From positions 1 through 64,000 of the forward strand of contig JBPOIC010000014.1 in assembly GCA_052034865.1 (NCBI GenBank): a DNA stretch of 64,000 nucleotides, given 5' to 3'. The position numbers and the translations under genes were made by a program. Origin of the DNA: JBPOIC01 sp052034865. GTDB taxonomy: Bacteria > UBA10199 > JADFYH01. Positions 36,324-44,522 of the stretch are shown here, in pieces (position 1 is the first letter of the stretch; each line of letters begins with the position of its first letter). Under the pieces are notes generated by a model. It did not search any database and was not told the origin of the DNA. It worked only from the letters and a program-made list of their open reading frames with translations.

Positions 36324-36911
36324 TTATCCATGTTTTGAGAAATAGGTCTTGGATTTTTCAACATCCGGCTTGATCGTGTCAGATCCTGGCTTCCAGTTGG
36401 CCGGACAAACCTCTCCATTCTTTTCGTAGAACTGAAGGGCGTCCACCATTCTTAATGCTTCGTCCACACTCCGACCCAACGGCAAGTCGTTAACGACCAT
36501 GTGGCGAAGAACGCCTTCGCGATCGATCAAAAATAAACCACGCAGTGCAATCCCGGCATCTTCCAAAAGTACTCCGTATTTTCGGCTGACTTCTTTGGTG
36601 ACGTCCGCAATGAGGGGATATTGAATTTCGCCGATTCCGCCTTCTTTGCGAGGGGTTTTTCTCCAGGCAAGGTGAGAAAATTTTGAATCGATGGATGCGC
36701 CCAAAACCTGAACGCCTCTTTTCTGAAATTCACCCGTGGCCTCCGAAAACGCGATGATTTCGGTTGGGCACACAAACGTAAAATCTAAGGGATAGAAAAA
36801 CAGAACGACGTATTTTCCTTTGTAATCGGAAAGAGAGACGTCTTTAAACTGGTTGTTTTCCATTACGGCGCCCGCCTTGAACTCGGGGGCTTTTTGACCC
36901 ACTTGAATCAT
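36324..36911 (-). CDS. Typical 2-Cys peroxiredoxin (AhpC/Prx1 type)
   Basis: 195 aa from the ATG at 36911, which has AGGAGG 7 bp upstream; the longer frame to 36983 lacks a site. The peroxidatic C48 is in DFTFVCPTE, the resolving cysteine is in NGEVCPANW, and the C-terminus KTYFSKHG has the YF motif. It reduces hydrogen and organic peroxides, probably with thioredoxin or AhpF/D. No reductase gene is adjacent. It is divergent from bioB. Confidence 0.96.
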   Translation of the reverse strand: MIQVGQKAPEFKAGAVMENNQFKDVSLSDYKGKYVVLFFYPLDFTFVCPTEIIAFSEATGEFQKRGVQVLGASIDSKFSHLAWRKTPRKEGGIGEIQYPLIADVTKEVSRKYGVLLEDAGIALRGLFLIDREGVLRHMVVNDLPLGRSVDEALRMVDALQFYEKNGEVCPANWKPGSDTIKPDVEKSKTYFSKHG

Positions 36912-37100
36912 AAAATTCCTCCTGTAAAAAAGTGTAAGAAGATTGAAAGTGACTTTTATAATCAGGCAAACCCTGTGCGTCAAGACAAGCGAGAGGCTGA
37001 ATTTTTAGCGTTTTTATCGCTATTGACCTTTGGAATCTCTCATGGAAACTAGATTCTTCGTGCTTTCAATCTGACTCATTAAAACCCAAGGAGAAGATGG

Positions 37101-38108
37101 ATGACCCACCGTCCGATTAAAATCGAAGACCTCTACCCCCAAGGTGCCTCCGAAGAGCAGGTTCGCGCTGTCTTCAACGCCTCTGAAAACGAGTTTTTTG
37201 AGACATATCTTCCTTTGGCCAATCAAATCCGTGAAAAGGCCTTCGGAAAGGAAATCAGCTTTTGCTCCATCGTCAATGCGAAGAGTGGGGCCTGCGTGGA
37301 AAGTTGCAGTTTTTGCTCTCAATCCGCTCAATACAAAAATACCGAGGCCCCGGTTTATCCCTTAATGAATGCGCAGAAAATTCTTGAGAAAGCGAAAGAG
37401 GCCGAAAGCCTGGGCGGGACAGAATTTTCGATTGTGACCAGTGGTCGTGGAATGACGAAGGCCAGAGAGCTCGATACCCTGGTGGAGGCCTTTCAAAAAA
37501 TTCGTGAGGAAACTTCTTTGGAGAGTTGTGCCTCTTTGGGCTTGATGAAGCGCGAAGATTTACAACGCTTAAAAAATGCAGGCATGCGCCACTATCATCA
37601 CAATATCGAAACTGCGCGATCTTTTTTCCCAAACATCGTCACCAGCCACACCTGGGAAGAAGAAGTTCAAACCGTCCTGCTAGCGAAACAGATGGGATTT
37701 GAAACCTGCTGTGGTGGAATCATGGGAATGGGAGAAGGCCGCGAGCAGCGCGTAGAATTTGTGATGCAGCTTAAAGAAATTGACCCTCACTCCATTCCAA
37801 TCAATTTTTTAAATCCTCGCCCCGGAACCCCTCTGGAAGGAAAAAATGATCTCACGCCCCTGGATTGCTTGAAGATTATTACGGCCCTGCGTTTGGCGAT
37901 GCCAACCAAAGATATTTTTGTCTGCGGAGGGCGCGAGGTAAATCTGAAAGAATATCAGGATCTGATGTTTGAAGCCGGCGCCTCGGGAACGATGCTTGGA
38001 AACTACCTGACCACACGCGGTCGAGATATCGAAGAAGATGTCGCGATGATTGAGCGTTTGGGATTTAAGGCCGTGCAGCCGCATCGGCGGGCGCAAAAAG
38101 TACTTTAA
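37101..38108 (+). CDS. bioB: Biotin synthase
   Basis: 335 aa radical SAM enzyme that inserts sulfur into dethiobiotin. The radical SAM cluster is C65-x3-C69-x2-C72 (CVESCSFCSQS). Further family blocks are SLGGTEFSIVTSGRG, HHNIETARSFF and INFLNPRPGTPLEG, ending GNYLTTRGRDIEED. It is first of four bio genes, with bioF 8 bp downstream. A clear AAGGAG site precedes the ATG. No BirA operator is recognisable upstream. Confidence 0.97.
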   Translation: MTHRPIKIEDLYPQGASEEQVRAVFNASENEFFETYLPLANQIREKAFGKEISFCSIVNAKSGACVESCSFCSQSAQYKNTEAPVYPLMNAQKILEKAKEAESLGGTEFSIVTSGRGMTKARELDTLVEAFQKIREETSLESCASLGLMKREDLQRLKNAGMRHYHHNIETARSFFPNIVTSHTWEEEVQTVLLAKQMGFETCCGGIMGMGEGREQRVEFVMQLKEIDPHSIPINFLNPRPGTPLEGKNDLTPLDCLKIITALRLAMPTKDIFVCGGREVNLKEYQDLMFEAGASGTMLGNYLTTRGRDIEEDVAMIERLGFKAVQPHRRAQKVL

Positions 38109-38116
38109 TTCCAATT

Positions 38117-39295
38117 ATGTCTATTCAAGAGGAATTAAAAACAATTCATAAAAACCACCTCTACCGCACCCTTCGTCCAATTGATTCCGCCCAGGATGCT
38201 CTCATCCAATCGAATGGAAAATCGCTCTTGAATTTTTCTTCGAATAACTATCTTGGTTTAGCCAATGATCCACGCTTGAAATCGGCTGCCATCGAGGCCA
38301 TTGAACTTTACGGTACGGGGAGTGGTGCCTCTCGCCTCATCACAGGCTCGATGAGCCTGCATCATCAGCTCGAAGAAAAACTCGCTCAATTTAAAGGGAC
38401 GACATCCGCTCTCGTTTTCAACTCCGGTTATCACGCCAATTTGAGTGTGATATCCGCCCTGATGCGCGAAGGGGACGTGATTTATTCCGATGAACTCAAT
38501 CACGCCTCCATCATCGATGGCTGTCGGCTTTCCAGAGCTCAGGTGAAAGTGTATCGCCATTCAGAACTAACTCATCTTGAAGAAATCTTGCGTGAAACTG
38601 CTCCAGCTCAGTCCGGCATTCGCCGTCTGATCGTCACCGATTCGATTTTCAGTATGGATGGAGATCGTGCTCCGCTCGCTGAGCTTGCGCGTCTTGCGGA
38701 ACACTACGATTGCTGGCTGATGGTCGATGAGGCCCATGCGACGGGTGTGATTGGTCCCTCCGGAAAAGGTTTGGTTGAAGAGGTTTGGCCGAATCAGCGT
38801 CCTGCCTATTTGCAAGAGCGCCTGATCCAGATGGGAACTTTAGGTAAGGCCCTGGGATCTTTTGGTGCCTATGTGGCGGGCTCTCAGGAGTTGGTTGAAT
38901 TTCTGATCAACAGGGCGCGTCCCTTCATTTACACGACGGCCTTGCCTCCTTCGGTGCTCGCCGCTTCCTTTAAAGCAATTGAGATTGTCGAGCAGGAGCC
39001 AGAAAGACGGGAACGTCTGTGGGAGAATGTGAGAGAGTTTTTGAAATCGTCCCGATATTTTCAAAAGAGTTTGGGGGAGAGTTGGGAGCTAAGTCCCATT
39101 CTTCCGCTGATCATCGGTGATTCACAAAAAACGCTTAAGCTCAGTCAGCACCTTTTTGAAAAGGGATTTTGGGTCGGAGCAATTCGGTATCCGACGGTTC
39201 CGCCAAAAACCGAGCGACTTCGAATCACATTGATGGCCACTCACACGAAAGATCAGATCCGACAACTTATGGAGAATTTGAATGAACTCCTCTGA
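38117..39295 (+). CDS. bioF: 8-amino-7-oxononanoate synthase
   Basis: 392 aa PLP enzyme joining pimeloyl thioester and alanine. The internal aldimine lysine is in GTLGKALGSFGAYVAG. Other blocks are FSSNNYLGLANDPRL, GSGASRLITGSMSLHHQLE and VDEAHATGVIGPSG. The tail (PTVPPKTERLRITLMATHT) is typical. It overlaps bioA by 14 bp, indicating translational coupling. Confidence 0.96.
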   Translation: MSIQEELKTIHKNHLYRTLRPIDSAQDALIQSNGKSLLNFSSNNYLGLANDPRLKSAAIEAIELYGTGSGASRLITGSMSLHHQLEEKLAQFKGTTSALVFNSGYHANLSVISALMREGDVIYSDELNHASIIDGCRLSRAQVKVYRHSELTHLEEILRETAPAQSGIRRLIVTDSIFSMDGDRAPLAELARLAEHYDCWLMVDEAHATGVIGPSGKGLVEEVWPNQRPAYLQERLIQMGTLGKALGSFGAYVAGSQELVEFLINRARPFIYTTALPPSVLAASFKAIEIVEQEPERRERLWENVREFLKSSRYFQKSLGESWELSPILPLIIGDSQKTLKLSQHLFEKGFWVGAIRYPTVPPKTERLRITLMATHTKDQIRQLMENLNELL

Positions 39296-40613
39296 AATTT
39301 CCCGTCTTGAAAAACTGGATCAGGAGATCCTGTGGCATCCTTTTACTCAGATGAAAGAATACATGGGTGATAAGCCGCTCATCATCGAGCGAGGGGAAGG
39401 TTCCAGTCTGATTGATGTCGATGGGAAGCGTTATTTAGACGGGGTTTCCTCGCTTTGGGTAACCGTGCATGGCCACCAAAAAAAAGAAATCGATGCGGCC
39501 ATCAAGGCTCAGCTCGATCAGATCGCTCACTCTACTCTGCTGGGACTTTCCAATGTTCCCGCCATCCTTCTGGCAGAAAAACTTTTACAGCTTGTTCCTC
39601 AAAATCTGAAAAAGGTTTTTTATTCGGATTCTGGTTCAACGGCAGTTGAGGTCGCCTTGAAAATCGCGTTTCAATATTATAAAAATCAGGCCTCCTCTTC
39701 CGCGAATGGAGAGAAAGAAAGTAGAAAACAAAAATTCCTTACGCTTCAAAATGCGTATCACGGTGATACGATTGGTTCGGTGAGTGTGGGAGGGATCAAT
39801 TTGTTTCATTCGGTCTATCGTCCTCTTCTTTTTGAATCATATCAAATTCCCTCTTTTGATCTGAACTGGACGGAAAATTTCCTCAAAGAAAAACATCAGG
39901 AAATGGCAGCGGTGATTGTGGAACCGATGATCCAGGGTGCGGCCGGAATGCTTTTGCAGCCGTCCGGTTTTTTGCGAGGACTTCGCGAGCTCACGAAGCG
40001 CTACCAGATCCTGCTCATCGCAGATGAAGTTGCGACAGGTTTTGGACGCACCGGAAAAATGTTTGCATGTGAGCACGAAGGGGTGGCGCCGGATCTTTTG
40101 TGTGTGGCGAAAGGGATCACCGGAGGATATTTGCCACTCGCGGCGACACTTGCAACCGAAGAGGTTTACCGCGGGTTTTATGCTGATTACGCCGAGCTGA
40201 AAACCTTCTTTCATGGTCATACCTACACGGGAAATCCTCTGGCTTGTGCGGCTGCGATTGCAAACCTGAAAATCTTTGAGCAGGAAAAAACGATCGAAAA
40301 CCTTCAGTCTAAAATTCATCATTTCTCTGAGCTTTTAGCGCCATTCAAAAATCACCCGCACGTGCGCGAGGTCCGTCAGCTGGGAATGATGGTAGGGATA
40401 GACCTGATCCGTGATCGCGAGAAAAATATCGAATACCGCTTAGAGGAGCGCATCGGTCATCAGGTCGTTTTGGCAGCCCGAAAACTGGGTGTGATTATTC
40501 GCCCCTTGGGTTCTGTAATTGTGCTCATGCCCCCGCTTTCGATTTCTGAGGATGAACTTCGAAGCCTCGTGTCAGCCGTCTATCAGTCAGTGAATGGGAT
40601 TTGTGGGTGCTGA
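39282..40613 (+). CDS. bioA: Adenosylmethionine-8-amino-7-oxononanoate aminotransferase
   Basis: 443 aa class III PLP aminotransferase making 7,8-diaminopelargonate. The start region WHPFTQMKEYMGDKPLIIE is the BioA signature. The PLP-binding part has ADEVATGFGRTGKMFACEHE and the lysine in CVAKGITGGYLPLAATLA. GHTYTGNPLACAAA and the C-terminal RPLGSVIVLMPPLSIS are also diagnostic. bioD starts directly after its stop. Confidence 0.96.
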   Translation: MNSSEISRLEKLDQEILWHPFTQMKEYMGDKPLIIERGEGSSLIDVDGKRYLDGVSSLWVTVHGHQKKEIDAAIKAQLDQIAHSTLLGLSNVPAILLAEKLLQLVPQNLKKVFYSDSGSTAVEVALKIAFQYYKNQASSSANGEKESRKQKFLTLQNAYHGDTIGSVSVGGINLFHSVYRPLLFESYQIPSFDLNWTENFLKEKHQEMAAVIVEPMIQGAAGMLLQPSGFLRGLRELTKRYQILLIADEVATGFGRTGKMFACEHEGVAPDLLCVAKGITGGYLPLAATLATEEVYRGFYADYAELKTFFHGHTYTGNPLACAAAIANLKIFEQEKTIENLQSKIHHFSELLAPFKNHPHVREVRQLGMMVGIDLIRDREKNIEYRLEERIGHQVVLAARKLGVIIRPLGSVIVLMPPLSISEDELRSLVSAVYQSVNGICGC

Positions 40614-41387
40614 GTGATTACTTCTTTTAATCATAAAAAACTTTTCATTGTAGGCACCGATACAGGGGTTGGCAAAACCCTTGTGACTGCGGCTTTGGCG
40701 GCTTATCTGTCTTCTATTGGTTATCAGGTAGGGGTAATGAAACCCCTGGAATCGGGATGTTCGCCTTCACTCGACACAAAGGGTCAGAAAATCTTAATCC
40801 CGCAGGATGCGCTTTATTTGCAGTCGATGTCTCAAACCCAAGAAAATTTGGATCAGATCAATCCTTATCGCTTCGAGGCCCCGCTGGCCCCTGGAGTGGC
40901 GGCGGATATTGTGGGGGTCAAAGTTGATTTGGATTTCATCCTTCAGACTGCTGAATCAATGACTCGCCGACAGGATATTATCTTGATTGAAGGGGCGGGT
41001 GGTCTGATGGTTCCTTTAAGTTCCAGTTTTCTTGGAATCGATCTAATTGAAAAAATGAACGCTTCCGTTCTGCTCGTGGGAAGGGCCGGATTGGGAACGA
41101 TTAATCACTGCCTGCTCACACTCTCCGCGCTTGAAAACAGAAATATTCCCGTTGTGGGAATTCTCCTTAATCACACAGATCCGAAAACAGATCTTTCTTC
41201 CCATACAAATCTCCAAACTCTTTCCCGTTGGACCTCAGTGCCTGTGTGGGGAGAGTTTTCATTTCTTAAAAATCCTCTCGATCGTCTGGAGTTGATAGAA
41301 GAGGCAAAGAAATTTCATCCTTATTTAAAATCTCTTCTGGATGATTTTTCTTCCAGCGGGTTTCAGCCTCGTCCAAAGCCCGAATGA
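40614..41387 (+). CDS. bioD: Dethiobiotin synthetase
   Basis: 257 aa, closes the ureido ring with CO2 and ATP. Walker A GTDTGVGKTLVTAALA at about residues 14-29, then KPLESG, DQINPYRFEAPLAPGVAA and IEGAGGLMVPLS. The start is GTG 40614, immediately after the bioA stop. The last 25 bp overlap the end of the convergent RNR-like gene. bioC and bioH are not in the operon, so pimeloyl supply is encoded elsewhere. Confidence 0.95.
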   Translation: MITSFNHKKLFIVGTDTGVGKTLVTAALAAYLSSIGYQVGVMKPLESGCSPSLDTKGQKILIPQDALYLQSMSQTQENLDQINPYRFEAPLAPGVAADIVGVKVDLDFILQTAESMTRRQDIILIEGAGGLMVPLSSSFLGIDLIEKMNASVLLVGRAGLGTINHCLLTLSALENRNIPVVGILLNHTDPKTDLSSHTNLQTLSRWTSVPVWGEFSFLKNPLDRLELIEEAKKFHPYLKSLLDDFSSSGFQPRPKPE

Positions 41388-42880
41388 GAGGACGCTGGCA
41401 GAGAAGGGGGAGTGAACGAAGAGGGTTGTGTGGATGGGGGGAATAGAGTGGTTTTCTGTTTTGAAAATGTGTTTTGTGCGATGGGATCAAAGTGGTGTGC
41501 AAAGGACTGATAGGTTTTATCGATCCATTGAGGATCGATATCCTTTACCTGAACAAAGACCTTACGCACATCGAGAGGAATTTTTACAATCGGTTGTAAG
41601 GATTCATGAGCAAGGACCTCTTTCAGAATATCTTCCCTATCAAATCCCCTCACTTCTGCAATTTGGGCGAGCAGGGGGTGAAAATCCCTGAAAAGTGAAG
41701 ATCGGCCCTCTTTGCCTGTCAGAGCAGAAATAAGGCCGGCATAAGGGAAAATTCCTTCCGAGACCTGAGCCATCCGGCAGGGAAGAGGATCGACCTGAAG
41801 GGATGTTTTAAACAGATGACGAATGTGGTGTTTTTTGTCTTTGAGCAAAAACTCTGGGCGATACGGAACGCCACCTCTGTCTTGAGCGAGTTTCCGCGAG
41901 GCATCTTCACATTCTTCCTGAATGAAAAAACCGATTCGATCGGCCAGTGAGACGGCCTCTTCGCTATCGTAGGGAATGCGCAAAATGTAGAGAAGGTCTG
42001 CCCAACCCATCACGCCGAGTGAAATGGCGCGGTAATGTTGATGGGTCCGCTTGGAGGCAAGGGTAGGGTAGCAATAAAAGTCGATGGCATTATCCAAAAA
42101 ATGAATGGCTCTTTGAATGCTACAGCGCAGCTTTGCCCAGCTGATTTCTTCCTCTTCGATAAATGCCGCAAGATTCAGGTAGGCGGTTGGAATATGAGCT
42201 GGATCGATTTGTTCCAGAGAGGGATCCAAAAATAAATCACTGGGGGAATAAGTTTCCGGACGGGTTTGAGAAGAAAGATTTCCGAGGTAGGGTTGTCCTG
42301 ATTTTAGATTGGCTTTCAGCAAAGCTCTTCCAGGTAAAAAACGCAGGTGAGTCATTTCTTCATAGAAGGCTTGGGATCTGGTGCATGGATCTGAGAAAGC
42401 ATCATATTCCAGATCGATGGCGGCCAAAACCTGGCTTAAGTCCTGAAAATATTGTCGGGCATGGATCTGCAAGGTTTGCCGGTCTAAACCGCTTTCAAGA
42501 TTAAGATGGTGTGTCAGCGTTGAAAGATTACGTTCTTCCCAGATAAGTGTTGGGACCGAAGAGAGTTCTGATTCAGCAGGTGCTTGTTTTTGGGAAGGAA
42601 AGTTGGATGGATGGAAGATGGATTTCTCATTTTGAACTGCAGGGCCTGAGATGGAAAAAAGCGAGAGAATTCCCATTTCCATCAATCGGGAGCGAACAAG
42701 GTCTGAAATCCTGATCAGAGTAAGATTATTTGTATGGGGGTTTTGATCTTCTGGATCGAATCGCTCTGAGAGCAAAAGGCTCAGTGAAGCAGTCATTCTG
42801 GAATTGTCTGGCAAAAATAGATTATGCATCGGTTTAGTCTCATTGAAGCCAGGTTCCAAAAATTCTGAGATGGGCGACAT
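41363..42880 (-). CDS. Ribonucleotide-reductase-like protein lacking the catalytic cysteines
   Basis: 505 aa. Residues 160-200 match the start of the RNR alpha barrel (FYEEMTHLRFLPGRALLKAN, against FLPNSPTLMNAG in class II enzymes). From residue 235 on it follows class II NrdJ closely: LNLAAFIEEEEISWAKLRC, ISLGVMGWADLLYILRIPY, EECEDASRKLAQDRG and IPLDVRKVFVQVKDIDP with a final NTFSKQKTTLF. About 200 residues between are missing. The N-x-C-x-E active site aligns with DPSLEQ (219-224), so the radical Cys is Ser, and the partner cysteines are absent. The GTG at 42886 is an alternative start. Probably a non-catalytic paralogue. Regulatory sites upstream are listed separately. Confidence 0.78.
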   Translation of the reverse strand: MSPISEFLEPGFNETKPMHNLFLPDNSRMTASLSLLLSERFDPEDQNPHTNNLTLIRISDLVRSRLMEMGILSLFSISGPAVQNEKSIFHPSNFPSQKQAPAESELSSVPTLIWEERNLSTLTHHLNLESGLDRQTLQIHARQYFQDLSQVLAAIDLEYDAFSDPCTRSQAFYEEMTHLRFLPGRALLKANLKSGQPYLGNLSSQTRPETYSPSDLFLDPSLEQIDPAHIPTAYLNLAAFIEEEEISWAKLRCSIQRAIHFLDNAIDFYCYPTLASKRTHQHYRAISLGVMGWADLLYILRIPYDSEEAVSLADRIGFFIQEECEDASRKLAQDRGGVPYRPEFLLKDKKHHIRHLFKTSLQVDPLPCRMAQVSEGIFPYAGLISALTGKEGRSSLFRDFHPLLAQIAEVRGFDREDILKEVLAHESLQPIVKIPLDVRKVFVQVKDIDPQWIDKTYQSFAHHFDPIAQNTFSKQKTTLFPPSTQPSSFTPPSLPASSHSGFGRG

Positions 42881-42952
42881 ATCCACAGTCCTTTGACGGT
42901 TATCCTCAGTTTATTCACCCTTCATCCACATTTAATTCACAGATTATCCACA
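42879..42952 (+). promoter_or_regulatory. Phased array of DnaA boxes before the RNR-like gene
   Basis: A perfect box TTATCCACA is at 42944-42952. Near matches in the same orientation are TCATCCACA (42922-42930), TTATCCTCA (42900-42908) and ATATCCACA (42879-42887, overlapping the start codon), plus weak TTATTCACC (42912-42920). The four main sites are spaced 21-22 bp, two helical turns. DnaA boxes also regulate nrdAB in E. coli. Confidence 0.65.
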
Positions 42953-42994
42953 ACATGCAGTGGTTAGCTCATATAAACTATCAATATATAGTGG
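42948..42994. promoter_or_regulatory. Tandem NrdR-box pair
   Basis: Against the NrdR consensus ACACWATATATWGTGT, the 16-mer at 42979-42994 contains CAATATATAGTG, matching all 12 central positions. The 16-mer at 42948-42963 (CCACAACATGCAGTGG) matches 11 of 16. The two start exactly 31 bp apart, the spacing known for paired NrdR boxes. They lie about 65 bp before the RNR-like start codon. Confidence 0.65.
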
Positions 42995-43213
42995 TGTCAC
43001 TTTGCGTCAATGAATTTGAAAGTTGGGATCTTGACGGTTTAATTTTCAGAATCATTTTAAGTCCTTAAACGCGAAAAAAATTTAGCGGTCCTTCAAAAAA
43101 TCTGAGAAAACTAAAGATGAGATGAAGGATAAATAAAAACTCTTTTTGTTTTTAAAGACTTATAAAAAATGAGGAGGTTTGATTAAAAATTTTCAAAGTG
43201 AATATTTTTTAAG
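42995..43213. other. AT-rich gap between the RNR-like gene regulatory sites and the KAS III-like gene
   Basis: With the boxes to the left this completes the 333-bp gene-free stretch. It is strongly AT-rich from about 43070 on. A GAGGAGG word at 43171-43177 has no credible plus-strand start after it. No gene or terminator is visible. Confidence 0.4.
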
Positions 43214-44371
43214 CTATTGGAGGATAGGTATTTCTTTGGATTGAAAATCCAGAAGCCCCGCACTTCCACTAAAACCGGCTCCAAATGAAACCATCAGTCC
43301 CAGGCCTGGAGAAGGATGATTCATGAAGAGGTCATGAAGGATAAATCCAATCGAGCAGGAGGAGAGATTCCCGTAACGGTTCAGAATTTTATACGAAGAA
43401 GCAGTTTTGGGGCTTTGATTCGGGATTTGAAAGGTTTTGCATACCCCGTTGAGAATCTTAAAGCTTCCTGTATGGATGAGATAGTGATCCAGATTTTGTA
43501 GGGTCAATCCAGGGATGGGCGCCTGTTGAATCAACTCGGTTGCGCAGCGCTCGGCATAAATGGCTCCACGTTGGGGCACATTTTTACTCATTTGGTAAAA
43601 AGGGATGTGACGATGGCCAGGAGTAAGAACACGTCCTTCAGAGATCGTGAGCAGGTTTTCATCCTCTTTGGATAAATTCGTGTAGTGCTGAAAGGGACCG
43701 ATGGCGGGTTTGTTTTCCTGGGCCCCCAAAAGGAGAGAAACGGCACCGTCCCCAAAAAGAAAAATTTCAATCAGCTTTTGGGTTGCGATGAGGTTTTCGG
43801 GATTTTTGCCATCCAGCTCGGACAAGGCGTAATGAAATCCTCGATGAAGATCCGCATAACCGGTATGGGCTTCGGCGGCAGTAATCAGGACTTTCTGATC
43901 CGGATGCAAAATGAGATAATCATGCGCCAGCTCGAAGGCCTTTAGCAAAACTGAGCATCCCTGATTCATCATGTTTACGACGTTGGGATGTTTTGGAAAC
44001 CTCTCTTCCATTCGAGTGATCAATTGATAACCCAAACACGGAAAGTGATAATCGGAAGTATTGGTTAGGGCGATCAACATTCCGATCTGAGAGGGATCAC
44101 AATCAGATTGTTTCAAACAGAGCTCGGTCGCTTTTTGTGCCAGGTCTGTTGTGGTCTCCGCGAATTCAGGAGGGCACTTGCCTTGCATCCATCCTGCATA
44201 ATCCTTGAGAATCGAATGTCTGGCATCGATTTGAAGTCGCATCACACTTTCTTTCAGTTCATCAGACATGCTGCCGTTGAGAGTATCCATCAACTCTGGG
44301 GTTGTAACGGGGGCTCCAGGTAAATAGGTGGCGATCGAGAGAATCGAAGGACGGGGATGAGCGATGGTCAT
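43214..44371 (-). CDS. Type III polyketide synthase / KAS III-like thiolase-fold synthase
   Basis: 385 aa. The catalytic triad of the chalcone synthase/KAS III group is intact: C139 in NQGCSVLLKAF, H300 in YLIHTGSFK and N335 in RYGNLSSCS. The late motif SFGAGFSGSAG corresponds to the GFGPG loop of type III PKS. It should condense acyl-CoA with malonyl-CoA or a similar extender without a carrier protein. No tailoring genes adjoin; the next gene upstream is divergent secA. The product is unknown. Confidence 0.85.
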   Translation of the reverse strand: MTIAHPRPSILSIATYLPGAPVTTPELMDTLNGSMSDELKESVMRLQIDARHSILKDYAGWMQGKCPPEFAETTTDLAQKATELCLKQSDCDPSQIGMLIALTNTSDYHFPCLGYQLITRMEERFPKHPNVVNMMNQGCSVLLKAFELAHDYLILHPDQKVLITAAEAHTGYADLHRGFHYALSELDGKNPENLIATQKLIEIFLFGDGAVSLLLGAQENKPAIGPFQHYTNLSKEDENLLTISEGRVLTPGHRHIPFYQMSKNVPQRGAIYAERCATELIQQAPIPGLTLQNLDHYLIHTGSFKILNGVCKTFQIPNQSPKTASSYKILNRYGNLSSCSIGFILHDLFMNHPSPGLGLMVSFGAGFSGSAGLLDFQSKEIPILQ

Positions 44372-44522
44372 AATGATCCTTTATTTTGTTGAGCAAAAAT
44401 TTTTTTTATGGGGTGTTCACGGCATTATCGAAACTCTAAAGATTGAGTTGCGTAAAAAAATGAGAATCTGCTTTATTCTTATGGGGTGACTGGGTAAGGA
44501 GCTTTTAAAGGAGACAAGGATC

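Noticed and set aside
37023..37051. Promoter TTGACC upstream of bioB
   Set aside because: The -35 is good but no acceptable -10 lies at 16-18 bp spacing.
42886..42886. GTG start of the RNR-like gene
   Set aside because: The ATG two codons later is equally placed and a stronger start codon; the choice changes only two residues.
42879..43213. Chromosomal origin (oriC) because of the DnaA boxes and the AT-rich flank
   Set aside because: No dnaA, dnaN, gidA or rnpA genes are near, and the boxes overlap an NrdR pair and the start codon of an RNR-like gene, which fits nrd-type regulation better. GC skew over the whole genome would decide.
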